A stretch of 64,000 nt of DNA from Erythroxylum novogranatense (Eukaryota; Streptophyta; Magnoliopsida; Malpighiales; Erythroxylaceae), in NCBI GenBank assembly GCA_029891385.1, contig CM057229.1:3845001-3909000 (forward strand). The letters run 5' to 3'. Positions 40,316 through 51,393 of the stretch are shown one piece after another. The notes below the pieces were generated by a model, which worked only from the letters and a program-made list of their open reading frames with translations, had not been told where the DNA came from and did not search any database. How positions within the stretch are numbered: position 1 is the stretch's first letter; every line of letters starts with the position of its first letter. The position numbers were made by a program, and so were the translations under genes.

Positions 40316-41078
40316 ATTCTTCCACTTGAAAACTGATCCAGTCATTTGAAAACTGATCCAGTCAATCCAATCATCTTCATTCTCTATGTCAATGTATCCA
40401 ACAAACTCACCTAGCCACAACATCTTCCACGATATGGTAGAAGATCTACTCAGGCCTTGTACAGCCCCAGTTTCTCAGCATCAACACCTTTAGTCAACAT
40501 GTCTGCTGGATTCTTAATACCATCAATCTTCTTCAAACATATCTCACCTTCTTCCATCATACTGCGAGTGAAATGGTAGCTACGTTGGATGTGCTTAGTT
40601 CTAAAATGATACATTATTCTTCATCAGTTGTATGACACTCTGACTATCAGTGAAGAGAACCTTGTCATGCTGCTTCTTGCCCAACTCTTCCAAATAATCA
40701 GTCAACCATATCATCTCCTTACCAGCTTCAGCTATTACAACATATTCAGCCTCTTTAGACATCCAGCGGACTACTGTCTCATTTATAGTGTAGACATACT
40801 TGGATGTACTCTTGCTTGAATCCACATCTCCACTAAGATCAGCATCAACAAAATCCTTTAGTACTACATTGTCATTCCTATAACAAAGTAAGGTGTTAAC
40901 TGTTCCTTTCAAGTATCTCAGAAGCCACTTCACAGCTTTCCAATGCTCTTTCCCTATATCTGACATGTATCTGCTCACAGCTCCCACTACATATGTAACA
41001 TCCCAAATCACCCGCTTACAGATATTGTCCGTTTTGGGCCTTAGTCCAGCCAAGCCCTCATGGTTTTGCTTTTCCTGA

Positions 41079-41154
41079 GGCCTTTCCAAGAGGTCACCCA
41101 TCTTAGAACTACTCTCACCCGAGCACGTTTAACCTCAAAATTCTGATGGGATCC
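41079..41154 (-). repeat. 5S rRNA-like domain 1 in the Cassandra element
   Basis: The minus strand runs from GGATCCCATCAGAATTTTGA through GTTAAACGTGCTCGGGTGAG and AGTAGTTCTAAGATGGGTGA to CCTCTTGG. This parallels plant 5S rRNA from the GGATCCCATCAGAACTCCGA region to GGATGGGTGACCTCCTGGG. Only the central part is 5S-like, so this is a retrotransposon LTR domain, not a 5S rRNA gene. Confidence 0.85.
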
Positions 41155-41327
41155 AGTCCGTTAGGCCCTAGAAAACGCGTCTATAAGGGAGGCCTAGCCA
41201 CCTGCCTGTCCAACCGACCCGAGTACTGACTCTGATACATCCTGTATCATCTCAGGTCACTCGCTTACAGATATTGTTCGCTTTGAGCCTTAGCCTAGCC
41301 AAACCCTCACGGTTTTGTTTTTTCCGA

Positions 41328-41402
41328 GGCCTTCCCAAGAGGTCACCCATCCTAGAACTACTCTCTCCCGAGAACATTTAACCTCGGAGTTCTGATGGAA
41401 TC
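41328..41402 (-). repeat. 5S rRNA-like domain 2 in the Cassandra element
   Basis: A second copy of the same 5S-like domain, 249 bases from the first. It retains CCATCAGAACTCCGAGGTTA, AGTAGTTCTAGGATGGGTGA and CCTCTTGGGAAGGCC, so in places it is closer to 5S rRNA than domain 1. Confidence 0.85.
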
Positions 41403-42600
41403 TGGTCTGTTAGGCCATGAAAAACGCTTCTGTAAGGGAAAATCCAACTCTCCAATCGATCCTACCGACTCGATACCTGGCTCTGATACCACTATAATAG
41501 CCCAGATCACTCGCTTACGACCCAAAGCGGACAATATCTGTAAGCGGGTGATCTGGGCGGTTACAACATATGTTATATCAGGCCTAGTATAAACCATAGT
41601 ATACATAAAACTCCCAATAGCAAAAGCATAAAGCACTTTTGCCATGTGCTCACGTTCCTCAGCTGTTTTGGGTGATTGCTCCTTTAACAATTTGAGATGG
41701 TTAGCCAAAGGTGCGCTCCTGGGCTTAGCATCATTAACTTTTAACCTGGACAATACCTTCTCAATGTATTACTCCTGGGACAGATTTATAATTCTAGCAG
41801 ACCGGTCTCGGGAAATTCTCATCCTTAGAATCTGTTTTGCTGCACCCAAATATTTCATCTCAAACTCTGATGACAGCCTCCCTTTAAGATTATTTATCTC
41901 CTCCATACTTGAACCTGCAATCAACATATCATCCACATACAAGAGTAAAATAATAAAGGAGTCAGTAAACTTCTTGATGTAACAACACTGATCCATTTCA
42001 CTCTTGTGAAAATTGTTTTTGAACATGAAAGAGTCAAATTTCTTGTACCACTATCTTGGAGCCTGTTTCAATCCATACAAGCTCCTCTTAAGCTTACATA
42101 CCATATGTTCCTTACCAGGGACCTCATATCCCTTAAGTTGCTTCATGTAGATTTCTTCCTCCAGATCTCTATGTAAAAATGATGTTTTTACATCTATCTG
42201 CTCTAGGTGCAAGTCCTCTATTGCAACAATACTCAACAAAATTCTGATTGTAGTTAGCTTCACAACAGAAGAGAATATTTTAGTGTAGTCAATACGTTTC
42301 CTTTGTGAATTTCCTTTAAACACCAATCATGCCTTGAACCTAACTGTACCATCAGTTTCATTCTTGATCCTGTAGACCTACTTGTTCAACAGAGTTTTCT
42401 TCCTTGCAGGCAACTAAGTTAACTCCTAAGTATCATTCTTCTCAAATGATCATATCTCATCATCTATGGCTTGCTCCTACTTGATTGAATCCTTCACCTG
42501 CAAAGCCTCATCAAAGGATTCTAGTTCCCCTCCATCAATCAATAAGAAATAATGTAAGGATGGTGAATAACTTTCTGGTGACTTGGTAACTGTTGAATGT

Positions 42601-44010
42601 ATTTTCTTATTTGAATGAGTGGCATTTTCCTTTTAGTTTCTACATACAGTCATTAGGTTTTATACATATTTTATTTGTTAAATTGTTTAGTTTCTTTGAA
42701 TCAGCATTTATAATGGTTTCTGTTTAATTTGTAAATAAAAAAATGACAATGAATAGGACTTTGGTTGAAAAAGACGCAACTAAAATTTTGTTGGGAATGC
42801 ACAGATTAGGCAGTAGCTTGAGATAGGTGAAACGACAATCTAAAAGGAGAAAAATGCAACACATAGTGATGCACCAGGGAGTAGTCCCAAAGTGCAGGGA
42901 AGAAAAGAACAAAACGCAGAGGGTAGCTACGGATGAGCTAGGTTTTAATTTGGAGGTTTTAATTTCACAAGGGAGAGCTACAATGACACATAAGAGGAAA
43001 CACCATGCGGAAACGTAGGAGTGGAGGCTGACCCACCAGACGCAACACACGCACCACACAGTGAGGAGAGACCCAACACTAGGAGAGCACAAACAACGTA
43101 GGAGCGACGCACTAGGACGGGGAGAAACGCATCAGGAGCTAACGCACCACCAGGAAATGCACGTAGCAGTAGGAGAAATGACCCACGAACACAGGCACAC
43201 GCAAAGTGGGCTGGGCAGACAACGACGCAAAGAGGGGACCCATTCATCCTCTATGTTATATCTAGTTTTTCTATTTTTATGTTGATTTTTGGCTTTAATT
43301 GCTACATTCCTCATTCCACCGTGAGTCAGTTGCTTCCCCAAAGCTGCAAAGATGGGGGCTGAAGCTTTTAGCTCGTTTATGTGGATTGAATCTTGGTTTG
43401 ATTTATAAGTATGAGCTTTTTGGTTTTGATTTCTCTATTTTGAGATTAACTTTGCTGGTATTGTGTTTGGCCAACCATTATTTGACATTAGTTGTTAATT
43501 GAAGAACCGATAGGTGAGAATTGATAACGAAACTCCAAAACAGAGAACTTATAAATTTCATATTTAGATATAAATTGAATTTATGAGAGGAAACCCAGGT
43601 TAGCAAAGAACTTAATGGGTAGGCTACGATAGTAGATTAGGATTATTGCATAATACTCTTTTGATACCTTGAAAAAGGATCTAAGAAACTCTAGGTTTAA
43701 CCTCTTATCAACTAGAATTCACCTCATAAATCGATCTAGGTAAAGTCCATAGAAAACGCTAAAAGTGAAAACTTCCTTGAAGCTTACCACATTCCATTTG
43801 GATTAATCCCTAGAGATATTTGCATCTTTGTTTAGCATTGGTTTTATTATTTTTTTGATAGTTAAATTCCTTAATTTAAATCCTCATTCTTACACAGCTG
43901 CTTAGTCCAATTAATTGAGTAATCCAAGCCTAGTACTTACACAATTACTCCTTGTGGGACGATATTATACTATACTACTTGAGATCCATGAACTTGCAGA
44001 AATTCAAGTT
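42601..44010. other. Non-coding stretch, probably containing the 5' LTR of the Athila/Tat element
   Basis: No coding homology. The last part (about 43,860-44,010), with CCTTGTGGGACGATATT shortly before the presumed PBS, has the composition of a gypsy LTR/U5 end. The start of the LTR cannot be fixed because no second copy is visible. A GC-rich, low-complexity block with repeated ACGCA-type strings lies at about 43,020-43,245. Confidence 0.4.
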
Positions 44011-44211
44011 TCTTGACTTCATTGTCAGGGTGTAATCCCTAAGTAATCTTAGGCGACTAATTGTTGGGTTAAATTGGACATTTTTATTTTTATTTTTCTT
44101 TTTATTTTGTTAGAATAAATTTTTGTTTTATTTGTTCTCTTTACTATCTACTTCTTATTTTGCGTTTTCTGTACTTTACATTTGATCTTGCTGTGTTTTT
44201 CTTAGTCTATG

Positions 44212-45920
44212 CGAAGGGCCATCAGTGTTGAAGAATTGTTGTTTGATTCTGAAATCGAGAAGACAACTAAGGCATTAAGGAAGGAAGCAAAATCTAAAAA
44301 AGCACGTGCAAAAGCATCTAACTCATAACTTGTGCAGGAACGTCAGATCAAACCTGAATTTACTATAACTTTTCCAACATAAGAGAGTCGAATAAAAAAT
44401 GACCGAACAGAATCAGAGAACTATAAGGGACCATGTGGTCCCAGATTTTGGAGAATTTTGCCCCAACATTACAAGGCCCCCTGTGCAAGCAAATAGTTTT
44501 GAATTAAAACCTGGCCTTCTACAGATGGTGCAGCAGAATCAATTCGGAGGGCACCCTACAGAAAACTCACATGTCCACCTACAACAATTTTGGGAGATTA
44601 TGAAATATTGAAGCAAAACGGGGTACCTAAGGATGCTATGAAGCTTCGGTTGTTCCCTTTTTTGTGAGAGATCGGGCTAAGGATTGACTCCATTCACTAC
44701 CACCTGATTCGATCAACAATTAGCAAGATTTGTCAAAGGCTTTTATGGCTCAACATTTTCCACCCGGGAAGACTGCAAAGCTCAAAAGTGAGCTTAGCTC
44801 ATTTCATCCTAAAGAAGATGAGTCTTTGTATGAGCATAGGAGAGGTACAAGGAGCTTCAACATAAATGTCCACATCACGGTGTCCCGAAGTGGATGATTA
44901 TGCAAATATTCTATAATGGAGTTTCTCTAGTTATGAGAAGTATGATAGATGCTGCAGTTGGAGGTGATTTAATGGATAAGAGTGAAGACGAGACCTTTAT
45001 GTAATTGAAAAAAATTGCCTATAACAACTATCTGTGGAATAATGATCAGAAAGAGGTTAAGCAAGAGGGGAAGAGACCTCAAGGAGTCTTTGAATTAGAT
45101 GCTTTTACCTTATTGAATTCGAAATTTGAAGCTCTTTCAAGGAAAGTATATAAGTTTGTCGCAGCTGCTGTGAGTAATGTGAATGCCTTACATGATCAGG
45201 ATTTTGGGTCGAATATAGGTACAAAATTTCAAAATATTAGGCAAGAATTTGGGGTTGAACATATGAATTTTTGGGAAAATTATAGGTAGAAGAATCAAGG
45301 TGGAGTTTTTTTAAACACTTATAACCCTGAATGGAGGAACCACCCAAATTTCTCCTAGTCTCAACAACCTAAGCCACCCCAAATTTTCCCTAACCAAAAC
45401 CATTACCCACAACATCAATCACATTCCCAACAGGCCCAGCAAAAACAAAACCGTGTCCCTCCAGGTTTTCCAAACTTGAGACAACAAGCCCAACCACTTG
45501 AGCCTAAGTCTAACCTTGAATTAAGGATAGAAACCTGTATGCAGAAGCAAGGAGACCTGATTCAGTAACTTACTACCTGAATAGGCCAATTGACGGTCCA
45601 TAATAAGATGCTTAAGACTTAGATTGTACAACAAGCTGCATCATTAAGGTTGGATAAGGGTAAGTTACCAGCACAACTAGAGGCTCCTAAGGAAACCAAG
45701 GCAGTGGTACTAAAGAGTGGAAAGGTTTTGGAACCTATGGTACAGAAGAACAGGGCTGAAAAGGAATCAAAAGGAATAGACCAGGATGCACAACCTGTGC
45801 AATCCAACGCACAACCTGTGCAACAATCACCTGAGCCAGAAAAATACATACCACCACCACCATATAAGCCACAAATCTCATTCCCTCAAAGATTTCATAG
45901 AGCTAAGCTAGACCGATAGT
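44212..45920 (+). pseudogene. Athila/Tat gag remnant
   Basis: Segments of gag in shifting frames: RRAISVEELLFDSEIEK near the start, then ANSFELKPGLLQMVQQNQFG followed by HPTENSHVHL (44,400-44,610), the lineage-typical gag motif. The tail has LRLDKGKLPAQLEAPKETKA and KSGKVLEPM (45,650-45,760) and a PPPPYKPQISFPQRF segment. Stops at 44,609, 45,286 and 45,917 break it. Two repeats of a DAQPVQ-type unit lie near 45,785-45,825. Confidence 0.8.
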
Positions 45921-45987
45921 TTGGAAATTTGTTGACATTCTGAAGAAGCTCTATGTTATCATACCCTTCACGGAAGCCCTTACCCAA

Positions 45988-47122
45988 ATGCATACTTATT
46001 CTAAGTTCTTGAAAGAAATCTCATCCAACAAGAGAAGGCTAGAGGAATATGCGATTGTGGCTCTTACAGAGGAATCAAGTGTCATTCTTCAAAACAAACT
46101 CCCTCCCAAGCTTCAAGATTTGGGAAGTTTTTCGATACCTTGCCAAATTGGAATCACAACAATTAGGAGAGCATTATATGATATAGGGGCAAGTGTGAGC
46201 TTATTGCCATTTTCTATATGTCAGAAATTAGACATCGGAGAGCTTAAACCAACTATCATATCATTGTAGCTAGCCGTCAATTCCATAAAATTTTCCATTG
46301 GGATATTGGAAAATGTGCCTCCCAAGGTTGGAAGTCTTTTTTATCCTAGTAGACTTTGTTGCGTTAGAAATGGAGGAGGATACTAACATGCCTATTATAC
46401 TTGGGAGACCCTTTTTAGTCACAGTTGGAGCAATCATAGATGTTAATAATGGAAAAATGACTCTGAGAGTGGGGGAGGAAGAAATCGAGTTTAATTTGGG
46501 AAAGGCAATGAAGGCTATAGATGACAAGGATTCTTGTTTAAAGGTGGACCTTATTAATAAGTTGGTTGGTGCTGAATTCAAAAAATCACATCCAAGGGAT
46601 TTGTTGGAACACTGCTTAGTGAAGGTTGAAGCAATTGCAGGGGGTAATACAAAACTTACAAAAAAGGAATCTGAAATTTTTGAATTCGCACAAATGCTCA
46701 ATGCACAACTTGTGCAAAGATATACACAACTTGTGCAACCTGAACTGAAACTATCACCTGATTCGAACAGAGAAAGACCTCCGAATGTAAAATTGAAACC
46801 GTTGCCTCCTAATCTCAGGTATGAATTTTTGGGCCCTAGTTCGACCTATTCAGTCATTGTTAATGCTCTTTTAAGCCCTGTGCAGGTTGATAAACTTTTA
46901 AGAGAGCTTAGAGAACACAAGCAAGCAACTGGATACAAAATTTTAGACCTGAAGGGAATCAACCCATCTTTCTGCACACATAGAATTCACTTAGAGGATA
47001 ATGTAAAACCTATAATTAAACATCAAAGGAAGCTAAATCCAAACGTGAAATACGTGGTCAAACAAGAGGTCTTAAAGCTATTAGCTGCGGGTATTATATA
47101 CTTCATTTCTCATAGTAATTAG
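45988..47122 (+). pseudogene. Athila/Tat protease and pol N-terminus remnant
   Basis: Frame 45,988-46,266 reads FLKEISSNKRRLEEYAIVAL, SVILQNKLPPKLQDLGSFSI, then RALYDIGASVSLLPFS, the aspartic protease box (DIGAS, usually DLGAS). A stop at 46,267 breaks it. The next open frame (46,298-47,119, 274 codons) covers DFVALEMEEDTNMPIILGRP and FLVTVGAIIDVNNGKMTLRV and continues to the start of the RT region (HQRKLNPNVKYVVKQEVLKL). It is the longest open frame in the element but only a fragment of pol. Confidence 0.8.
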
Positions 47123-48457
47123 GTAAGCCCTGTCTATTGTGTGTCCAAGAAGGATGGTCTAATAATTGTGAAAACTGAAGGTAACAAATTAATACCAACT
47201 AGGACAGTTACAGGATGACAGATGTGTGTAGATTATAGAAAATAGAACAAGGCTACCGTAAAGACCACTTTCCTTTGCCATTTATTAAGCAAATTTTGGA
47301 AAGACTTGCTAAACATGATTATTTTTGCTATTTGAATGGCTTCTTTGGTTTCTTTCAAATTCCCATTCACCCAAATGACCAAGAGAGGACTACTTTCACA
47401 TGCCCATATGGTACCTTCACATATTGAAGGATGCCATTTGGGTTGTATAATGCACCAACTACGTTTTAACATTGCATGACAGTAAGATTTTTAGATTTTA
47501 TTAAGGAAATTATGGAAGTCTTCATAGGCGACTTTTTTTGTTTATGGTCTAACATTTGACTCTTGTTTAGCTAATATTTCCAAAGTTTTAAGCAGGTGTG
47601 AAGAGGTTGATCTAGTGCTAAATTGGGAGAAGTGCTATTTCATGGTACAAAAAGGAATAGTTCTAGGCCACTTAGTCTCCAATTGTAGAATAGAAGTGGA
47701 TAAGGCTAAAACTGAAGTAATAACGAATCTACCTCCACCAACTTCAGCCAAGGAGATCAGAAGTTTTTCGGGACATGCAAGCTTTTATAGGCGCTTAATT
47801 AAAGATTTTTCTTATATAGCAAAGCCTTTGACTAATTTGCTGAGTAATGATGTGTCATTCAATTTTAATCAATCTTGTCTTGATGTTTTTTACAAGATTA
47901 AGCAAGCCTTGACCTTGCCACCTATTCTTCAACCCATGGATTGGTCTCTCCCCTTTGAAATCATATGTAATGCTTCAAATTATGCTTTGGGATTTGTTTT
48001 ACACTAAAGAAGGAACAAGGTAGCCCATGTGATCTATTATGCGAGCAAAACATTGGATGAAGCTCAAATCAATTATGCTAAGACTGAAAAGGAGTTGCTA
48101 GTTGTAGTCTTTGCAGTGGATAAATTCAGGTCATATATCGTGGGCTCGAAAGTGATAGTCTACTTAGATCATGCAACCATCTGTTATCTACTTACGAAAA
48201 AGGAGGCTAAACCAAAGCTTATAAGATGGGTTCTTCTCCTTCAAGAATTCGACCTTGAGATTTGTGACAAAAAGGGAACTAAGAATTGGGTCGCGGATCA
48301 CCTCTCAAGGCTCACTGCAGATAAGAAGGAACCCTTTCAAGAAGAACCACCAATTAATGACTCCTTCAGTGATGAACATTTGTTCTGCTGCACAGATTTA
48401 CTAGAATTGTGTTATTCACTACAAAAAATTGTTGCAGTAACATTACAAGTTCTATGA
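47123..48457 (+). pseudogene. Athila/Tat reverse transcriptase and RNase H remnant
   Basis: Pieces in different frames: VSPVYCVSKKDG, then HDYFCYLNGFFGFFQIPIHP, ERTTFTCPYGTFTY, RMPFGLYNAPTTF. The catalytic box reads EVFIGDFF (about 47,515-47,540), where the lineage has a DD pair, so one catalytic Asp is lost. It continues with NWEKCYFMVQKGIVLGHLVS, FYRRLIKDFSYIAKPLTNLL, then RNase [21 protein letters not shown] and [10 protein letters not shown]. Stops at 47,120, about 47,427, about 47,467 and 48,005 are visible. Confidence 0.85.
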
Positions 48458-48583
48458 TATGTTGACTATGTAAATTATCTTGTTTCAGGAGTCTCGCCAC
48501 CTGAATTTACTTTCCAACAGAAGAATAAGTTTTTTCGGAGCTCAAGCATTATATATAGGAGGAGCCTTTTCTTTTTAGGCGTT

Positions 48584-49730
48584 GTGGTGATGGGGGTGAT
48601 CCGAAGATGTTTACCAAGTGAAGAAGTAGGAGCTGTCCTTAATCACTACCATGCATCCCCCTATAAAGGCCATTTCAGTTTTGAAAAGACGGCAACAAAG
48701 GTTTTCCAAGCGGGGTTCCATTGGCCTACACTTTTCAAAGATGCAAAAAAATTTGTGCAAGCATGTGACAAATGCCAGAGAGCTGCAAATATTTCTCGAA
48801 AACATGAGATGCCCCTTAAAGGAATTCTGGAGGTAGAGCTTTTTGACGTTTGGGGGATAGATTTCATAGGGCCACTACTGTCTTCTCTTGGCAACAAATA
48901 TATTCTTATAGGAGTCGATTATCCAAATGGGTGGAAGCCATTACTGCACCAACTTGTGATTCCAAGGTGATCATTAGATTCCTCAAGAGAAATATTTTCA
49001 CCAGATTTGGCACTCCTCGAGCAATTATCAGTGATAGGGGAAGTCATTTTATCAACAACTCAATCGCCAACCTTTTGAAGATTGCATTGGCCTACCACCC
49101 TCAATCTAATGGACAAGCCGAAATTTCAAATAGGGAGACTAAGGGCATCTTGGAGAAAATTGTAAACTCTTCAAGAAAAGATTGGTCCTTGAGGTTAGAT
49201 GATGCTCTATGGGTCTATATAACAGTGTACAAGATCCCAATCGGGACTACTCCATTCATACATGTGTATGCGAAGTCATGCCACCTTCTAGTTGAGCTAG
49301 AACACAAAGTATACTAGGCTATTCAGAAGCTTAATTTTGACTTCAAAGTAGGTGGAGAAAGGTGTTTTCTTCAGTTGAATAAGTTGGAGGAGCTTCGCTT
49401 AGATGTTTATGAGAATGCCCGAATCTACAAGGAAACAATGAAGAGATCGCATGACCAACATATTATCAAAAGAGAGTTCAAGGAAGAAAATTTGGTCTTG
49501 CTATTTAATTCATGACTCAAGCTATTTCCCAAAAAGTTGAAGTCGAAGTGGTCAGGACCGTTCAAGATTGTTAAGGTTTATACTCATGGTGCGGTAGAAG
49601 TTGAGGATCCCCAAATTGGAGAGTGTAAGGTTAATGGGCAGAGGTTAAAGCCTTATGTGGCTGGATTTCCAATAGAAAAAGGGGTTACTCAATCCCTCTC
49701 CAACCCTGACCCTTGAGCAAACATTTGGTC
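48584..49730 (+). pseudogene. Athila/Tat integrase remnant
   Basis: The zinc-binding part has HYHASPYKGHFS and CDKCQRAANI (HHCC pattern). The core has WGIDFIGPL, ISDRGSHFINN and NGQAEISNRETKGIL, supplying the D, D, E residues. A frameshift lies near 48,950-48,970 and a stop at 49,315. C-terminal pieces follow to about 49,715 (LKSKWSGPFKIV..., EVEDPQIGECKVNGQRLKPY), the usual end of pol in this lineage. Confidence 0.85.
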
Positions 49731-50772
49731 AAGTCAAGCTAAGGACTTTAAATTAGTACTTCTTGGGAGGCAACCCAAGTTTCACGCCTTAGTTTTTTTT
49801 TAAAATTTTTTTACCCAAAATTAACGTTCCTCTTTGTTTTAATTGTAGGAAACTGGACCTTACAAGCGAATTTTGATGGCAGGAATTAGACTTTTAAAGA
49901 AAATGATCTAAGCTCATTACAGGGAAGTTCTTTGTGCCTCTTTACTCATGACTTAGCACATTATTGAATTTTGGGGTTGTTTGTGTTTGAATTTGATTTG
50001 CAGCATTTCTAAATTCTGGGTATGCATCATCCTGCATAGCCTATGCATGCGGTTGAATGCTGACATTCTTTTTGTCCTTACTTGTGCATATACATGTTTA
50101 CTTACCTATTTCAAATTGTACCTGCGCACTTTGATATTGAGGAAAATGACTTTTTTTTTGACAAACCATTATATAGTCATTTTTCTTATATAGTTAAATC
50201 TCATTAAGAAATTTTAATCTTTAAAGGTTTTGATTTTGGCCTCATTTTTGGAAAATTGAGAATTGCATGGGACCTAATTGAGTTTATTTTTAGAAGGTTT
50301 GTGGATAGATTGTTTCGGGCTAGTGTTTGGTTTTCAATTGTTTAATCTTACTCATATTCTTTGATTTATGTCTTCCCTTCCCCCCATTTAAGTTTTGATT
50401 ATCCATGAAATTTTTAGGCAAGTTGGAACCTAATGAGGTCTCGCCAATCCTAGAATAAATTCTTTAGGCCTATCGAGGCAAAATGTGAACACAAATTTGA
50501 TAAGGAAATGATCAAGACAAATTTTTTTGAATTATGAACCGCAATCTAACTTTGGCTTAAAATAACCCTGTATTCCTCTTGGAGCCAAGTTGAGCCTAAT
50601 TAAAATCCATATTTCCTTGGCACCCTCATTTAACTAAGCCATAAACCAAGCATTCCCTACATTTTAATGTGGAAATGATTATTTAGGAGTAGGATATGTG
50701 GGGTGGGGGGTGGTAAAAAAAATGAAAAAAGGCAAAAAAAAAAAAGAACAAGCAAGTAAGGATTTTGCAGGT

Positions 50773-51258
50773 TGTTGCTTGCATGCCTTGGCCCCACACA
50801 AGAGTCAAGATTGGTTGGCTATTGGCTGCATGTTAAAAATCAAATGGTTGCTTGTTATAAGTCAAAAAAAGATGCACCTAACATGGCTAATCTTCAAGAT
50901 CTTCAAGCGTGGATTTGGTGAGTGACGATTGCGCATAGTTTGTAGGGACTTCAGTTATACATATTAGAGATGGTTGCAGGCTTATAAAAAAGCACACCAT
51001 TTTCTTCCTACAAATCTTCTTATCCTTTCATCCTCTCTTTTATATACTTATGAGTTTTGAAAGCCTTTTGTTCTAGCTTTTGTACTTGTATACATTCTCC
51101 ACATATTAGTAAAATTGTTCACCCTCTGGCCGTGAACGTAGATCACATTGATCGAACCACGTAAATCCTTGTGTTTTGTCCCATTTTATTTTGTCTATCT
51201 TTATTTTAATTACTATTTTTTGGGCCATTAAATTCAATCGATATTCGATTTGAGGGCA
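50773..51258 (+). repeat. 5' LTR of the Tork-like Copia element
   Basis: It starts TGTTGCTTGCATGCCTTGG and matches the split 3' LTR (55,706-55,770 joined to 63,688-64,000), with a modest number of differences. The inner end is placed at GGGCA (51,258) by TG...CA logic and could be some bases later. A TATA-like TATAAAA before GCACACC lies near 50,983. Confidence 0.8.
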
Positions 51259-51393
51259 TTTTATCTTAAGAAACTAGTATCAGAGCTGCTCTTGTTGGTC
51301 TAATTTACTGTATGCTCTATGGTTACCACTAAGGTGGACCCTCCACGTCAGAAAGTAACTTAGATTTTTTATTGTGAGTCTAAATGGAGCCAA

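Larger units (their letters stand above)
40994..41565 (-). mobile_element. Cassandra-type TRIM element with 5S rRNA-derived domains
   Basis: A 572-bp insertion inside the Copia RT/RNase H region. It is flanked by 5-bp duplications ACATA (40989-40993 and 41566-41570), and its removal restores the frame DITYVVGAVSRYM. It begins TGTAACATCCC and ends GTTACA. Two domains (41079-41154 and 41328-41402, minus strand) closely match the internal part of plant 5S rRNA, the hallmark of Cassandra terminal-repeat retrotransposons in miniature. A Met-tRNA-type PBS (GGTATCAGAGCC, minus strand, about 41480-41491) is present, with a decayed copy near 41229-41240. Three copies of the LTR-end motif (GTAAGCGGGTGAT type) show a tandem LTR arrangement, plus one inverted end copy at the right. 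No coding capacity. Confidence 0.85.
40025..42600 (-). mobile_element. Truncated Ty1/Copia element, minus strand
   Basis: The 3' part of a Copia polyprotein followed by a 3' LTR, read on the minus strand and interrupted by the Cassandra insertion. RT is at 42326-42051 ([30 protein letters not shown]) and 42026-41769 (LLLYVDDMLIAGSSMEEI). RT/RNase H follows at 41753-41570 (MYTMVYTRPDITYVV) and continues at 40993-40600 (GAVSRYMSDIGKEHWKAVKW, then LFTDSQSVIQLMKN), ending near 40,455 (KNPADMLTKGVDAEKLGLY). Gag, protease and integrase and the 5' LTR are missing. Homology fades near 42,550-42,600, with several stops upstream of the RT. The sequence is well preserved otherwise, so truncation is the main lesion. 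Confidence 0.9.
44017..50692 (+). mobile_element. Decayed Ty3/gypsy element of Athila/Tat type
   Basis: The order is a PBS-like ATTGTCAGGG region (about 44,020), gag (44,212 to about 45,920), protease (about 46,130-46,270), spacer/pol, RT (about 47,130-47,700), RNase H (to about 48,330), integrase (48,584-49,317) and a long 3' non-coding region. That region holds the phrase CTTGGGAGGCAACCCAAG (about 49,763) typical of this lineage. A purine tract (GTGGGGTGGGGGGTGG, near 50,697-50,713) may be the polypurine tract. Frameshifts and stops occur in every domain. The 3' LTR is not recognised. The Tork-like element begins right after, perhaps having inserted into that LTR. Confidence 0.85.

Noticed and set aside
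41079..41402. Genuine 5S rRNA genes
   Set aside because: Only the middle of 5S is present, within TG...CA terminal repeats with PBS motifs and target duplications, so they are Cassandra LTR domains.
40994..41565. DNA transposon (Mutator-like) because of the 45-bp terminal inverted repeat
   Set aside because: The duplication is 5 bp, and the 5S domains and tRNA primer sites show a TRIM. The inverted terminus is a rearrangement.
42724..43285. Several frames on both strands near 43 kb
   Set aside because: Low-complexity, GC-rich block. The frames overlap on opposite strands and none has family features.
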